DNA of 64,000 bases from Candidatus Zipacnadia bacterium (GTDB lineage: Bacteria > Armatimonadota > Zipacnadia > Zipacnadales > UBA5352): positions 62,001 to 126,000 of the forward strand of contig JALGSU010000012.1 in NCBI GenBank assembly GCA_029821735.1. Reading direction: 5' to 3'. Within the stretch, counting starts at the first letter, position 1. Each line of letters starts with the position of its first letter. The notes beneath the pieces were generated by a model that saw only the letters and a list, made by a program, of their open reading frames with translations, ran no database searches and was not told where the DNA came from. Of the stretch, positions 17,747 through 25,429 are shown in pieces. Position numbers and translations under genes: made by a program.

Positions 17747-18430
17747 TCAGCGCACGATTTCCCGCCAGCTTCTCCCCAGTTCTCGCAGGCGTTGCTGGTC
17801 CTTCACGCCCGGTCGGCTCTCCAGGGCGCTGGACAGGTCGACGCCTGCGGGCGACGTGGCGTCGATGGCTTGCGCAAGATTCTCAGGTGACAATCCGCCA
17901 GCAAGAAGCACGGACAGGTCGCTGCCCTCGATGATCTGCGCGGCGGCTTCCCAGTCGCAGGTAACGCCGCGGCCGCCGGTGCCTGACGCGGTCCGGGTGT
18001 CGAGGACAATCGCCGACGCCCCGGCCTGCGTAGCCTTGTCGATCTCGGCGAGTGCGGCGGCGACGGTCGCGGCACGGTCTGCGCACTCGGCTGGCAGGCC
18101 CACCGGTCGCCAGACGCTGGCCCGACCGGCCAACGCCTCCGCAAGCTGCTCGATGTGGCTCGCATCGTCGCCGTGCAGCTGTATCGCTGCCGGGCGGACG
18201 GCCTCGGCAAGCGGCAGCAGCTCATCGATCGGCATGTCCTCGATCACAAGCACTGGCCGTGCGCGGCAGCCTCTGGCGAGGAGTGCTGCGGTCTCGCGAG
18301 GAATGCTGCGCGGCGAGCGCTCGATCTCGACTATGAAGCCGCAGTAGTCGGCGCCGGCGGCCTCCGCGCCCCGCATGTCGGCGACACGTGTGAGCCCGCA
18401 GACTTTCAGTTCCGGTCGCTGGCGTGCCAT
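17747..18430 (-). CDS. trpF: Phosphoribosylanthranilate isomerase
   Basis: TrpF converts N-(5-phosphoribosyl)anthranilate to CdRP in tryptophan synthesis, in the cytosol. The 227-residue length is normal for the monofunctional enzyme. Key features are present: Cys11 in LKVCGLTR (general base), QLHG in the middle, Asp144 in IVLDTRTASGTGGRG (general acid), LAGGLSPEN and the phosphate-binding GVDLSSALESRPGVKD. It stands alone between two DegT-type aminotransferase genes with no other trp gene in the window, so the rest of the pathway must be elsewhere. A perfect hairpin terminator lies just upstream of its ATG. Confidence 0.93.
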   Translation of the reverse strand: MARQRPELKVCGLTRVADMRGAEAAGADYCGFIVEIERSPRSIPRETAALLARGCRARPVLVIEDMPIDELLPLAEAVRPAAIQLHGDDASHIEQLAEALAGRASVWRPVGLPAECADRAATVAAALAEIDKATQAGASAIVLDTRTASGTGGRGVTCDWEAAAQIIEGSDLSVLLAGGLSPENLAQAIDATSPAGVDLSSALESRPGVKDQQRLRELGRSWREIVR

Positions 18431-18452
18431 GTCATCACCCTCAGGATGTGAA

Positions 18453-18483
18453 ACGGGCCGCGGGCTCGGTGCCCGCGGCCCGT
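18453..18483 (-). terminator. Perfect 13-bp hairpin between the second DegT-type gene and trpF
   Basis: ACGGGCCGCGGGC pairs with GCCCGCGGCCCGT around a five-base loop. On the minus strand it follows the aminotransferase stop by about 37 bases and is followed by TTTCAC. It should separate the upstream aminotransferase transcript from trpF, which would then need its own promoter or read-through. Confidence 0.75.
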
Positions 18484-18519
18484 CTGTCGCGTTTGCTGCA
18501 CGTTTGGGGGCGGGCGCTA

Positions 18520-19839
18520 CTAACCGCCCATCTCCTCCGCTGCCTCGATGACCAGATCGGCCATCAACTCCACCTGCTCGTCAGCCAGCGGGTATAGCGG
18601 CAGGTGCGTGAACCGGTGCCAGAAAGCGTCCTCGGCATTCGGGCAACTTTCAGCGATAGCCCGCGTGTCGTAGCCGAGCTGCTCAAAGATCTTGAAGTGA
18701 TACAGCGGCGCGAAGTGCGGGATGTTGGTGACGCCCTTGTCGGTCAGGCGCTGCTTGAACTCGATGATGTCCCCGCCGAGAACCGACGGGTCCACCTGAA
18801 GCAGATACAGATGGAAGGTGCTCTCGACGTCCTCCGTGTTCAGCGGAGCGGGGATGAGGCCCGGCACTTCGGCGAAGCGCCCGCCCAAGTATTCGGCACG
18901 TTCGCTGCGCACCCGAATGATCTCCTCGAGGCGACCCAGTTGCCCGAGCAGGCAGGCGGCCTGGATCTCGGTGGACGAGTGGTTACCGGCCATTTGTGGC
19001 CCGCCCTTGGTGGGCAGAGAGACGACGTCATAGAGCCAGTTCTCGATCTGCTGGCTCATGTCCACGCCACAGAAGCGGGCCTGGTTGAAGTATTGGCCGA
19101 ACTCGGTGTCTGTGCAGACGATCCCGCCCTCGCCAAACGCGTTGATGTTCTTGACCTCGTGGAAGCTGAAAGAGCCGAAATGCCCCACGGTGCCAGTCAT
19201 CTTGCCCTTGTACTTGCCGCCAAAGGCATGAGCGGCGTCCTCGATGACGGTGATGTCGTTCGCCTCGGCGATCTCCATGATCGGGTCCATGTCGACCGGG
19301 TAGCCGCCGATGTGGACCGGCATGATGACCTTGGTCTTGTCCGTGATCTTGCGCGCCACGTCGGCGGGGTCCATGTTGACAGTGGCCGGGTCGATGTCGG
19401 CGAAGACGATCTTCGCGTCAACCAGCGGTGGAAATGCAGCCGTGGCGATGAAGGTGATGGCCGGCAGGATGACCTCATCGTCGGGCCCGAGGTCGGCGAA
19501 TTGGTGCGCCATCTGGAAGCCGGCGGTGGCGTTGGTGACGAAGCATGCGTGCTTGCAGCCGAGGAACTGCGCGGCCTCCTCTTCGAGCTGCTTGACAGTG
19601 TCGCCCAAGCTGAGCTTCGACGTCGGTTGCCCGCACGCGCACAGCTCGGTCAGCGCCTCTTCGACGCTGTCCATCGCGCCGCAGAATCCGGCTTCATCGC
19701 TGCCGCACTTGACGAGCAGCTTGATCATGTTCATCAGGTCTTCGTGCCAGACGTGCTCGCCGATCGCCGCCCAGGGAACCGCGGCGTCGCCGGTCGCGTA
19801 GCGGAAGTCGCTCTTCTTCTTCTTCTCATTCTCGCCCAC
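18520..19839 (-). CDS. DegT/DnrJ/EryC1/StrS family aminotransferase
   Basis: A 439-residue PLP enzyme of the sugar-aminotransferase fold. Family motifs run in order: VTNATAGFQMAHQFADLGPDDEVI, FADIDPATVNM, VHIGGYPVDMD, VIEDAAHAFGGKYKGK, and the PLP lysine Lys230 in SFHEVKNINAFGEGG, followed by HSSTEIQAA near the dimer interface. It has an extended N-terminus of about 70 residues with several Cys and an EKKKKSD start, longer than usual. Such enzymes form amino sugars for cell-surface glycans, natural products or AHBA-type precursors. It is intact, unlike the paralogue 900 bases downstream. Some family members act as dehydratases or on other carbonyls, so the reaction is not certain. Confidence 0.9.
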   Translation of the reverse strand: MGENEKKKKSDFRYATGDAAVPWAAIGEHVWHEDLMNMIKLLVKCGSDEAGFCGAMDSVEEALTELCACGQPTSKLSLGDTVKQLEEEAAQFLGCKHACFVTNATAGFQMAHQFADLGPDDEVILPAITFIATAAFPPLVDAKIVFADIDPATVNMDPADVARKITDKTKVIMPVHIGGYPVDMDPIMEIAEANDITVIEDAAHAFGGKYKGKMTGTVGHFGSFSFHEVKNINAFGEGGIVCTDTEFGQYFNQARFCGVDMSQQIENWLYDVVSLPTKGGPQMAGNHSSTEIQAACLLGQLGRLEEIIRVRSERAEYLGGRFAEVPGLIPAPLNTEDVESTFHLYLLQVDPSVLGGDIIEFKQRLTDKGVTNIPHFAPLYHFKIFEQLGYDTRAIAESCPNAEDAFWHRFTHLPLYPLADEQVELMADLVIEAAEEMGG

Positions 19840-19882
19840 GTCTATCCCTCCTGTTACGGTCGTCTGCAGAGGTGGTTCTCGC

Positions 19883-22336
19883 TCAGTTCGCCGGGATCAG
19901 CAGCGCCTCGGGCGACGTTGCCAGATACGGCGGCAACTCGTCGCCGAGCAGCAACTGGAAGTCCTCGAATGTTCCGGCTGATGCCTTCGCTATCTCAACC
20001 GCCCAGGCCTTCCCGCGCTGGTCAGCGGCGGGCACAATCTGGGCGGGCACCACGTCGCCCGTGAGGGTGTCCTCCTCGAAGACCTGCTCGCCGGCGGGGT
20101 TGAAGATGCGCATGAGCGCACTCTCGCCCTTGCTCCCGAACAGTGAAACTGTGAAGCTCTCGGCGTCCTCAGGGACGAAGAAGTACATGCGCCCGGGTAT
20201 CTCGCACAGGGCGTAGCCCGGTCCCACCATGACCACGGGGCTGTTGATCCCAACGAAGGCGCAACCGTTACGGCCGGCGTTCATCTGCACCTGGTAGAGC
20301 CCGGGTTCTGGCACCTGTATTTCGACGTCCGCGGACGCGTCGATGGGTGTGTTCCCGCTGGCGATGGCCTCTCCGGCGGCACTGACGACTTGCCACGAGG
20401 GCCGCTGAGTGTAGCGCTGCGCGACCCGCACGCCGGTCGCCTGGGCCGTCAGCAGCCGGTCTTCGCCCACGAGCGCCAGCCAGCGTCCCTGGCGGCGGCC
20501 GGCGAGCGGCAGGGCCTCGCCGGGGATCTCGGCGCCAGGCATCGCACGGACCAGCGCCGGGCCATCGTAGGGCTCCGGCTTCGGGGGTGCGACCACGAAT
20601 TTGCCGGTCCACTTACCCACCACGACCGCGTCGGTACGCTCGGCAGCCAGCGCGTCGAGGCGCTCGACATAGGTCGCAACCTGCTCGGCTGTCGGCTCGG
20701 TCTGCATCATCTCGCGCCACTGACGGTAGGTCACGAAGAAGTCGCTGGCCATCTTCACCCGCGCGGTCCGCAGCTCATCGCCAGCAGCCGCCTCAGTCGC
20801 CGCCACGAGTTGCCCGGCGAGGTATTTGAGGTCCTCCTCAGACAATTCCACGCGGCTGGCTTCGGGCAGGTGGTGTCGGTAGGCGACCTCCCAGATGCGC
20901 GTGAAGTAGGCGCGCATCGGCTCGCCAGCGTCGCCGTAGTACGAGGCGAAGTAGTCGTCGAGCAACTCCTGTGGATCAAGGTCGGCGTTCCACATCAGCC
21001 GCGCGGCGACGTAGTGATTAAGCGCCAAGTTGCCCCAGTCGGCCTCCGCTTCGGAGGAGCAGGCCATGAAGCCGTGGTCACGATAGTAGGGGATGTCCTC
21101 GAAGAGGATGGGCGTGACGCCTGATTTGAGCAGCGGGTCGGCGTAGGGAGAACACCAGTACTCGCGCGCGATAAGCTTCTCCGCGATGGCGTCCCAGCCC
21201 TCAAGGGCCTTGCGGTAGATCACGTTGTTGGGGCTGATCTCCGCGCTCGCCGTGATGGGGTGGAATGCGTCCCCGCCGATGCCCCAGTGGCAGATGGATG
21301 GGATGACGTTAGGGTGACAGGCCGGCGAGGCCGGCGGCAGGAGTGTGCTCTTGTAGGCGTAGAAGACTTGGTAGCGGTCGGGGTGCGTCTTCGTGGTTTC
21401 CTCGGCCACCTGGTTCGCGAAGACGATCATGCGCCGTGCCTTGCCGTCGGTCTGGCTGTTGCGGTACTCGGGCGGGTCCTGCGCAAGCGCTTCGGGCGAT
21501 TCGCTCCACCCATCAGAGTCGTTCATGCTCAGCGAGAACGAGTACACGTCCTCGCTGGCGTCGAAGCTCGCGCGTGCCCTGTCCACTGCCAGTTGCACTA
21601 CGCCGGGGTTGGCCAATTCCGGCTGCCACCCCATGCCGCTGCGCGGGTCAATGCGGACACCGCCGAGCATGGGGAAATAGTCCGGATGCTCCTCAAAGAG
21701 CTCCTCAGGCACAATGCGGAAAAGATTGTGCCCCATCGCGACCCCGGGGCCTCCCTGGCGACTGCGCGAGTACCATCGACGCCACTCGTTGTACATGCGG
21801 CGGTCGGGCATCCGCGAACTGGGCCACATGCGACGGTACTGGAAGCTTGGTACCTGGCGCAGGCTCAAGTCGTCAACGCTCAGGTCGGGCAGGTCGGGCA
21901 TATGTTCGCCCAGCGCGCCGGGGTGGAAGAACCTGGCGCCGCAGACGTCCTCGAGGAAGGCGTAGACCGCGAAGCCGCAGCCAGCGTCCCCGCCACCGGT
22001 AATGTAGAGGCCGCCATCGTCAGTGTACAGCTGCACGACCTGATTGAGCACCCAACGCTCGCGCGAGGCATCGGCCTCGTTGGCGCGGAAATGTTCCGGC
22101 CCCCAGTGAATAGCCGGTCCGCCCTGGTGGTCAGCTGCGCTGACGAGCGTGAACTCCCCGCCCGTCATCTTGCCCAGGTAGAGCACCAGGTCCTTGACGG
22201 CGTCCGACGCATCGGCGGTGTCGGGCACCACAACGGGTATGAGCGCCTCGCCGTCTCTGGCGATCTCGACCGCCTGGGCGGTGCCGATGGATGCGATGAG
22301 AGTGATTGCTGCAAGGAAGGTCCGCATCTGATTCAT
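19883..22336 (-). CDS. Secreted DUF4838 protein, second copy
   Basis: A 817-residue exported protein with signal peptide MNQMRTFLAAITLIASIGTAQA. About 25-150 is the N-terminal alpha/beta domain shared with alpha-glucuronidases (DAVKDLVLYLGKMTGGEF), followed by the DUF4838 barrel (YAFLEDVCGARFFHPGALGEHMPD, EHPDYFPMLGG, FSLSMNDSDGWSES). The C-terminal 250 residues are beta-rich and end in a domain resembling prepeptidase or jelly-roll modules (YQVQMNAGRNGCAFVGINS). It shares the fold of the 975-residue protein at 3548 but has a different tail. It is probably a glycan-degrading enzyme; no activity is established for the family to my knowledge. Start chosen at the signal peptide; GGAGG lies 11 bases before it. 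Confidence 0.8.
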   Translation of the reverse strand: MNQMRTFLAAITLIASIGTAQAVEIARDGEALIPVVVPDTADASDAVKDLVLYLGKMTGGEFTLVSAADHQGGPAIHWGPEHFRANEADASRERWVLNQVVQLYTDDGGLYITGGGDAGCGFAVYAFLEDVCGARFFHPGALGEHMPDLPDLSVDDLSLRQVPSFQYRRMWPSSRMPDRRMYNEWRRWYSRSRQGGPGVAMGHNLFRIVPEELFEEHPDYFPMLGGVRIDPRSGMGWQPELANPGVVQLAVDRARASFDASEDVYSFSLSMNDSDGWSESPEALAQDPPEYRNSQTDGKARRMIVFANQVAEETTKTHPDRYQVFYAYKSTLLPPASPACHPNVIPSICHWGIGGDAFHPITASAEISPNNVIYRKALEGWDAIAEKLIAREYWCSPYADPLLKSGVTPILFEDIPYYRDHGFMACSSEAEADWGNLALNHYVAARLMWNADLDPQELLDDYFASYYGDAGEPMRAYFTRIWEVAYRHHLPEASRVELSEEDLKYLAGQLVAATEAAAGDELRTARVKMASDFFVTYRQWREMMQTEPTAEQVATYVERLDALAAERTDAVVVGKWTGKFVVAPPKPEPYDGPALVRAMPGAEIPGEALPLAGRRQGRWLALVGEDRLLTAQATGVRVAQRYTQRPSWQVVSAAGEAIASGNTPIDASADVEIQVPEPGLYQVQMNAGRNGCAFVGINSPVVMVGPGYALCEIPGRMYFFVPEDAESFTVSLFGSKGESALMRIFNPAGEQVFEEDTLTGDVVPAQIVPAADQRGKAWAVEIAKASAGTFEDFQLLLGDELPPYLATSPEALLIPAN

Positions 22337-22363
22337 TGTTCCCTGTGCCTCCACTGATGGTTT

Positions 22364-22393
22364 GCTCCCCGTCCACAAGCGGCGGCGGGGAGC
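22364..22393 (-). terminator. Possible hairpin after the receiver gene
   Basis: GCTCCCCG and CGGGGAGC form an 8-bp stem with a 14-base loop, 40 bases past the stop of the CheY-like gene and before the start of the DUF4838 gene. The loop is long and no T-run follows, so this is only a moderate candidate. Confidence 0.4.
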
Positions 22394-22432
22394 TGTGTAT
22401 GCCGGGTGCGGTGGCCGTATGGTCCAGCCTGA

Positions 22433-22810
22433 TCAGGAACCGATGGCTAAGACCCTGCCCACGACCATCGCCAACTCGTCCAGCTCGAACGGCTTCGTCT
22501 GGTACCACGTGACCCCGAGCGTCCAACCCTTGGCCTTATCGGCATCTTCCGCACGCGCGGTGAGCATCAGGACGGGTATGTTCTTCATGCGCTCGTCATC
22601 TTGCATGCAGCGCAACACGTCCCAGCCCGAGAGACGAGGCATGGCGACGTCAAGGATTACCAAGTCGGGGGTATCCTCTTCCAGTATGTCCAGGGCCTGG
22701 CGACCGTCGTAGGCCTCGATGACCTCGTAGCCCTGCTCCTCAAGGAAGAGCTTGGTGTAAAAGACCAGGTCGCACTCGTCGTCTACCAGAAGAATCCTTT
22801 TAGCCATCAT
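22433..22810 (-). CDS. Single-domain response regulator (CheY-like receiver)
   Basis: A 125-residue receiver domain with no output domain. The phosphorylation site is complete: Asp10 and Asp11 for Mg binding, Asp54 as acceptor in VILDVAMPR, Thr84 in LMLTARAE and Lys106 in YQTKPFEL. It should be phosphorylated by a histidine kinase encoded elsewhere. Its ATG overlaps the stop of the GGDEF gene (ATGA), so the two are translationally coupled and probably act in one pathway. A second, similar receiver is at 49282. Confidence 0.9.
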   Translation of the reverse strand: MMAKRILLVDDECDLVFYTKLFLEEQGYEVIEAYDGRQALDILEEDTPDLVILDVAMPRLSGWDVLRCMQDDERMKNIPVLMLTARAEDADKAKGWTLGVTWYQTKPFELDELAMVVGRVLAIGS

Positions 22811-23709
22811 GTATCCCCTCGTCGTGTGGGCTCAGCCGGGTCACTCGCCGGCTGTTGGCCCTGCGCATCGAGCCACCCGTGGTACCGTCGCCGGTCGCGG
22901 AAGTAAGTACTGCCCGATTTGCCCTTCGCGTAGTCTTTGAGTTCAGCCAAGACCCCGAAGAGCTGGCCGAAGTGCTCTATGTCCTCCGCCTCGGCCGTGG
23001 CCGCCACCGCGGTGAGTGTGGTCAGTCCGAACTGCTTGCGCTGCCCGGTGCGACTGCGCGTGACTACGTAGCCGCGCCTGCGGTCCGCCTCATCATAGTG
23101 CTCCGGGGCCAGATCATCAAAGGCCCGGACACACTCGCGGCCGATCTCGTCCACCAGCGCGGGCCTGGTGACGATGCACAGATCATCGCCACCGATATGC
23201 GTCACCAGCGCATTCTCGTCGGTTTCTGCGGCCTGGACGGCGACCGTCGCCAGCATCTGGATGAGGCCGTCGCCGCGCCAGTGCCCGTAGCGGTCATTGA
23301 AAGATTTGAAGGTGTCAATATCGAGCAAGAGCAGCGCAGGCGTTTGACCGTCCTCGAGGCGATCCCTGACCACCTGCTCCAACCTCGCCGCGCCCGGCAG
23401 CCCTGTTAATGGGCTCCGATCACGCTCCGATCGTGCTCTACGGACCAGCGCCTCCATGCGCGCGGCCAGTTCCGCCACGCTCACGTCTGCTCCCACGGCT
23501 TCGTCTGCGCCCGATCGGAGGACGTCCGCTATCGCCGCGGGAGGGACGTCAGTGACCAGAACCAACTGGCCCTGTGCCAACAGTGGCTCCCACTCGGCCC
23601 AAGGCAGCGCCAGCAGGTCCGCTTCGGCCTCCAGCACCTGCCATCCCAGCATTTCGGTAGCGGCCACCACGCGATGCTGCTCGCCGACGAATGCCACCGA
23701 GGGTATCAT
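22807..23709 (-). CDS. GGDEF-domain protein with a degenerate motif
   Basis: A 300-residue protein. Residues 1-90 look like a degenerate receiver-type alpha/beta domain (SVAFVGEQHRVVAATEMLGWQVLEA) without the acidic phosphorylation site. About 100-290 is a GGDEF domain (SPLTGLPGAARLEQVV, LLLDIDTFKSFNDRYGHWRGD), but the signature reads GGDDL (173-177) instead of GGDEF, so diguanylate cyclase activity is uncertain; it may make or bind c-di-GMP or GTP. No RxxD inhibitory site was found in the usual place. The start is not clear; an earlier ATG at 23730 is possible. Overlaps the receiver gene by 4 bases. Confidence 0.8.
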   Translation of the reverse strand: MIPSVAFVGEQHRVVAATEMLGWQVLEAEADLLALPWAEWEPLLAQGQLVLVTDVPPAAIADVLRSGADEAVGADVSVAELAARMEALVRRARSERDRSPLTGLPGAARLEQVVRDRLEDGQTPALLLLDIDTFKSFNDRYGHWRGDGLIQMLATVAVQAAETDENALVTHIGGDDLCIVTRPALVDEIGRECVRAFDDLAPEHYDEADRRRGYVVTRSRTGQRKQFGLTTLTAVAATAEAEDIEHFGQLFGVLAELKDYAKGKSGSTYFRDRRRYHGWLDAQGQQPASDPAEPTRRGDT

Positions 23710-23754
23710 GGCGCCTGCTCTTGCTCTCATCAGGCGCGGTCGCCGTGCCTTCCG

Positions 23755-23783
23755 TTGACACCGTCCCGTCCCCGGGCTAAGAT
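23755..23783 (+). promoter_or_regulatory. Promoter for the FUN14-family gene
   Basis: A consensus -35 TTGACA (23755-23760) and a -10 TAAGAT (23778-23783) are separated by exactly 17 bases, about 35 bases before the GTG start of the next gene. The same -10 sequence occurs before gltX. Confidence 0.65.
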
Positions 23784-23817
23784 TGATCAGAAGCAATCAG
23801 CCGGGACAGGAGGCAAT

Positions 23818-24129
23818 GTGGGCATTCTGACTGTTGTTCTCAGTACTCTCGGCGTCGGTGGCCTGCTCGGCTACGGCGCCGGTACCGCGGTCAAGACGGT
23901 CAGCAGGCTCGTGAGCTGCCTGATCGGCGTGATCTTCATCCTCATGCAGGTGGCCGCATACTACGGCCTCGCCGAGTGGCATTGGGACCGGATTGGCGAT
24001 ATGATTTCAGGTCCCGGCGCCTCGGCCGCCCACGCTGCCAGTGGTTGGCTGTGGAAGGTCATGACCTACAACCTCCCCTTCGCGGGGGGCTTTGGCGCCG
24101 GTTTCTTCCTCGCTATACGCCGGAGATAG
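23818..24129 (+). CDS. FUN14 family membrane protein
   Basis: A 103-residue protein with two or three hydrophobic helices. It has the family layout: GVGGLLGYGAGTAVKTVSRLVSCLIGVIFILMQVAAYYGLAEWHWDRI (read in parts), with the glycine-rich first helix, a central Q in FILMQ, and a tail with a further glycine-rich segment FAGGFGAGFFLAI. FUNDC1 in eukaryotes is a mitophagy receptor; the bacterial members have no known role. The GTG start is chosen because AGGAGG lies 4 bases upstream and the ATG two bases earlier is closed by a stop. It has its own promoter. Confidence 0.75.
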   Translation: MGILTVVLSTLGVGGLLGYGAGTAVKTVSRLVSCLIGVIFILMQVAAYYGLAEWHWDRIGDMISGPGASAAHAASGWLWKVMTYNLPFAGGFGAGFFLAIRRR

Positions 24130-24135
24130 ATCGGG

Positions 24136-25188
24136 TTACTTGATCTTGATCTCCCGGCCCTTGTCGCTCGACTCGTAGATCGCGTCGAGGATCTTCTGCG
24201 TAACGATCGCCTGCTCCGGCGGAACGGGCGACGGGCTGCCGGTCTGGATTGCCTCGACGAACTGCCGGATCTCCTCGCTGTGGGACTTGAGGCCGGCGTT
24301 GGGTACTACCTTCGGCTGGGAGACGGTGAACATGCCCGCCTCCTCGCGCGTGAGCGTGAAGGGAGCCATGTTGACGCCGCCCTTGGGGCCGAAGACGCTG
24401 ACGTTGTGGATTGTGTCCGGGCAGTTCAGCGCCCAGCTCGCGCCCATCGAGATGCAGGCGCCGTTTTTGAAGCGCACGAAACCGGCCGCGAGGTCCTCGG
24501 GCACAGTGTACTTCTTCGGGTCATGGGCCATGACTGACGGCTGGTTGGCGATCTCGCACCAGTAGCCCGCGCTGACGCTGACTGGCTCGGGGAAGCCCAT
24601 CAGGTGCAGGGCCAGGTCGAGCACGTGCACCTGCAGGTCGTAGCAGGGGCCACCGGCAGACATGTCCGCGTCAATGAAAGTGCCCCAGGCGGGCACGCCG
24701 CGGTTGCGCAGGTACTCGGCCTTGGCCCAGTAGATCGGGCCGGTGCCGCCTTCGTCGACGAACTTCTTCGCAGCTATCGCCTCGGCGCTGAAGCGCATGC
24801 TCTGGGCGATCATGAGCAGCTTCTTGGACTTGTTGCGCGCCGCGATCATCTCCTCGACCTCGGCGGCCGCGACCGCGACGGGCTTCTCCACGATCACGTG
24901 GCAACCTGCATTCAGGCCGGCAACGACCGGGCCCTTGTGATAGACGTTCGGGGTGCACACGTCTACAACGTCCAGCTCTGTCTTCGCCAGCATCTCCTCA
25001 TAATCGGCGAAGATGTTCTTCTTGGGCACGTTCCAGAACTCGGCCGCCTTGTTGACGGCCTCCTCCCGGATGTCGCACACGGCCACGACTTCGGTTCGGT
25101 CCTCAAGCGCCTTCCAGCCCGGGAAGTGCGCGCCCGTGGCAATACCACCGGTCCCGACGAATCCCACGCGGAGCTTCTTGCCAGCCAT
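24136..25188 (-). CDS. Gfo/Idh/MocA family oxidoreductase
   Basis: A 350-residue NAD(P)-dependent dehydrogenase-like protein with a complete Rossmann start (KLRVGFVGTGGIATGAHF), the catalytic VIVEKPVAVAAAEV and the substrate-domain segment GGPCYDLQVHVLDLALHLMGFPEP, where the usual conserved His is present. The C-terminal half includes a WALNCPDTIHNVSVFGPKGG motif. ATG chosen 6 bases after AGGAGG; a GTG just before it is an alternative. It converges on the FUN14 gene and is divergent from a UroD-like gene, which suggests a shared regulatory region of 240 bases at 25189-25429, in which I see no clear promoter. Confidence 0.9.
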   Translation of the reverse strand: MAGKKLRVGFVGTGGIATGAHFPGWKALEDRTEVVAVCDIREEAVNKAAEFWNVPKKNIFADYEEMLAKTELDVVDVCTPNVYHKGPVVAGLNAGCHVIVEKPVAVAAAEVEEMIAARNKSKKLLMIAQSMRFSAEAIAAKKFVDEGGTGPIYWAKAEYLRNRGVPAWGTFIDADMSAGGPCYDLQVHVLDLALHLMGFPEPVSVSAGYWCEIANQPSVMAHDPKKYTVPEDLAAGFVRFKNGACISMGASWALNCPDTIHNVSVFGPKGGVNMAPFTLTREEAGMFTVSQPKVVPNAGLKSHSEEIRQFVEAIQTGSPSPVPPEQAIVTQKILDAIYESSDKGREIKIK

Positions 25189-25429
25189 CACAGGCCTCCT
25201 TACGTCATTCTCTCAGACGGCGCCATGCGCCGCCATCATGTTCCCTGTACCCCCCGCCTCTCCCTCCCATCTATGCACCTGTTTCCTTCGGCGAAGCCGT
25301 CGGGTTCACCTGCCCTGAGCGCGCAAAATGCGGTGCCCGAGCGATCTATCACCGTCCGAGGCGCGGAGGTATGCTGGCCTTCGTCGCGAAGTGCCAGCCT
25401 GAGAGCCCATCATGGACCGGGAGTGTGAC

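Noticed and set aside
17747..18430. HisA/PriA-type bifunctional isomerase instead of TrpF
   Set aside because: The motifs KVCG, QLHG and the LDT...GGRG segment are those of monofunctional TrpF.
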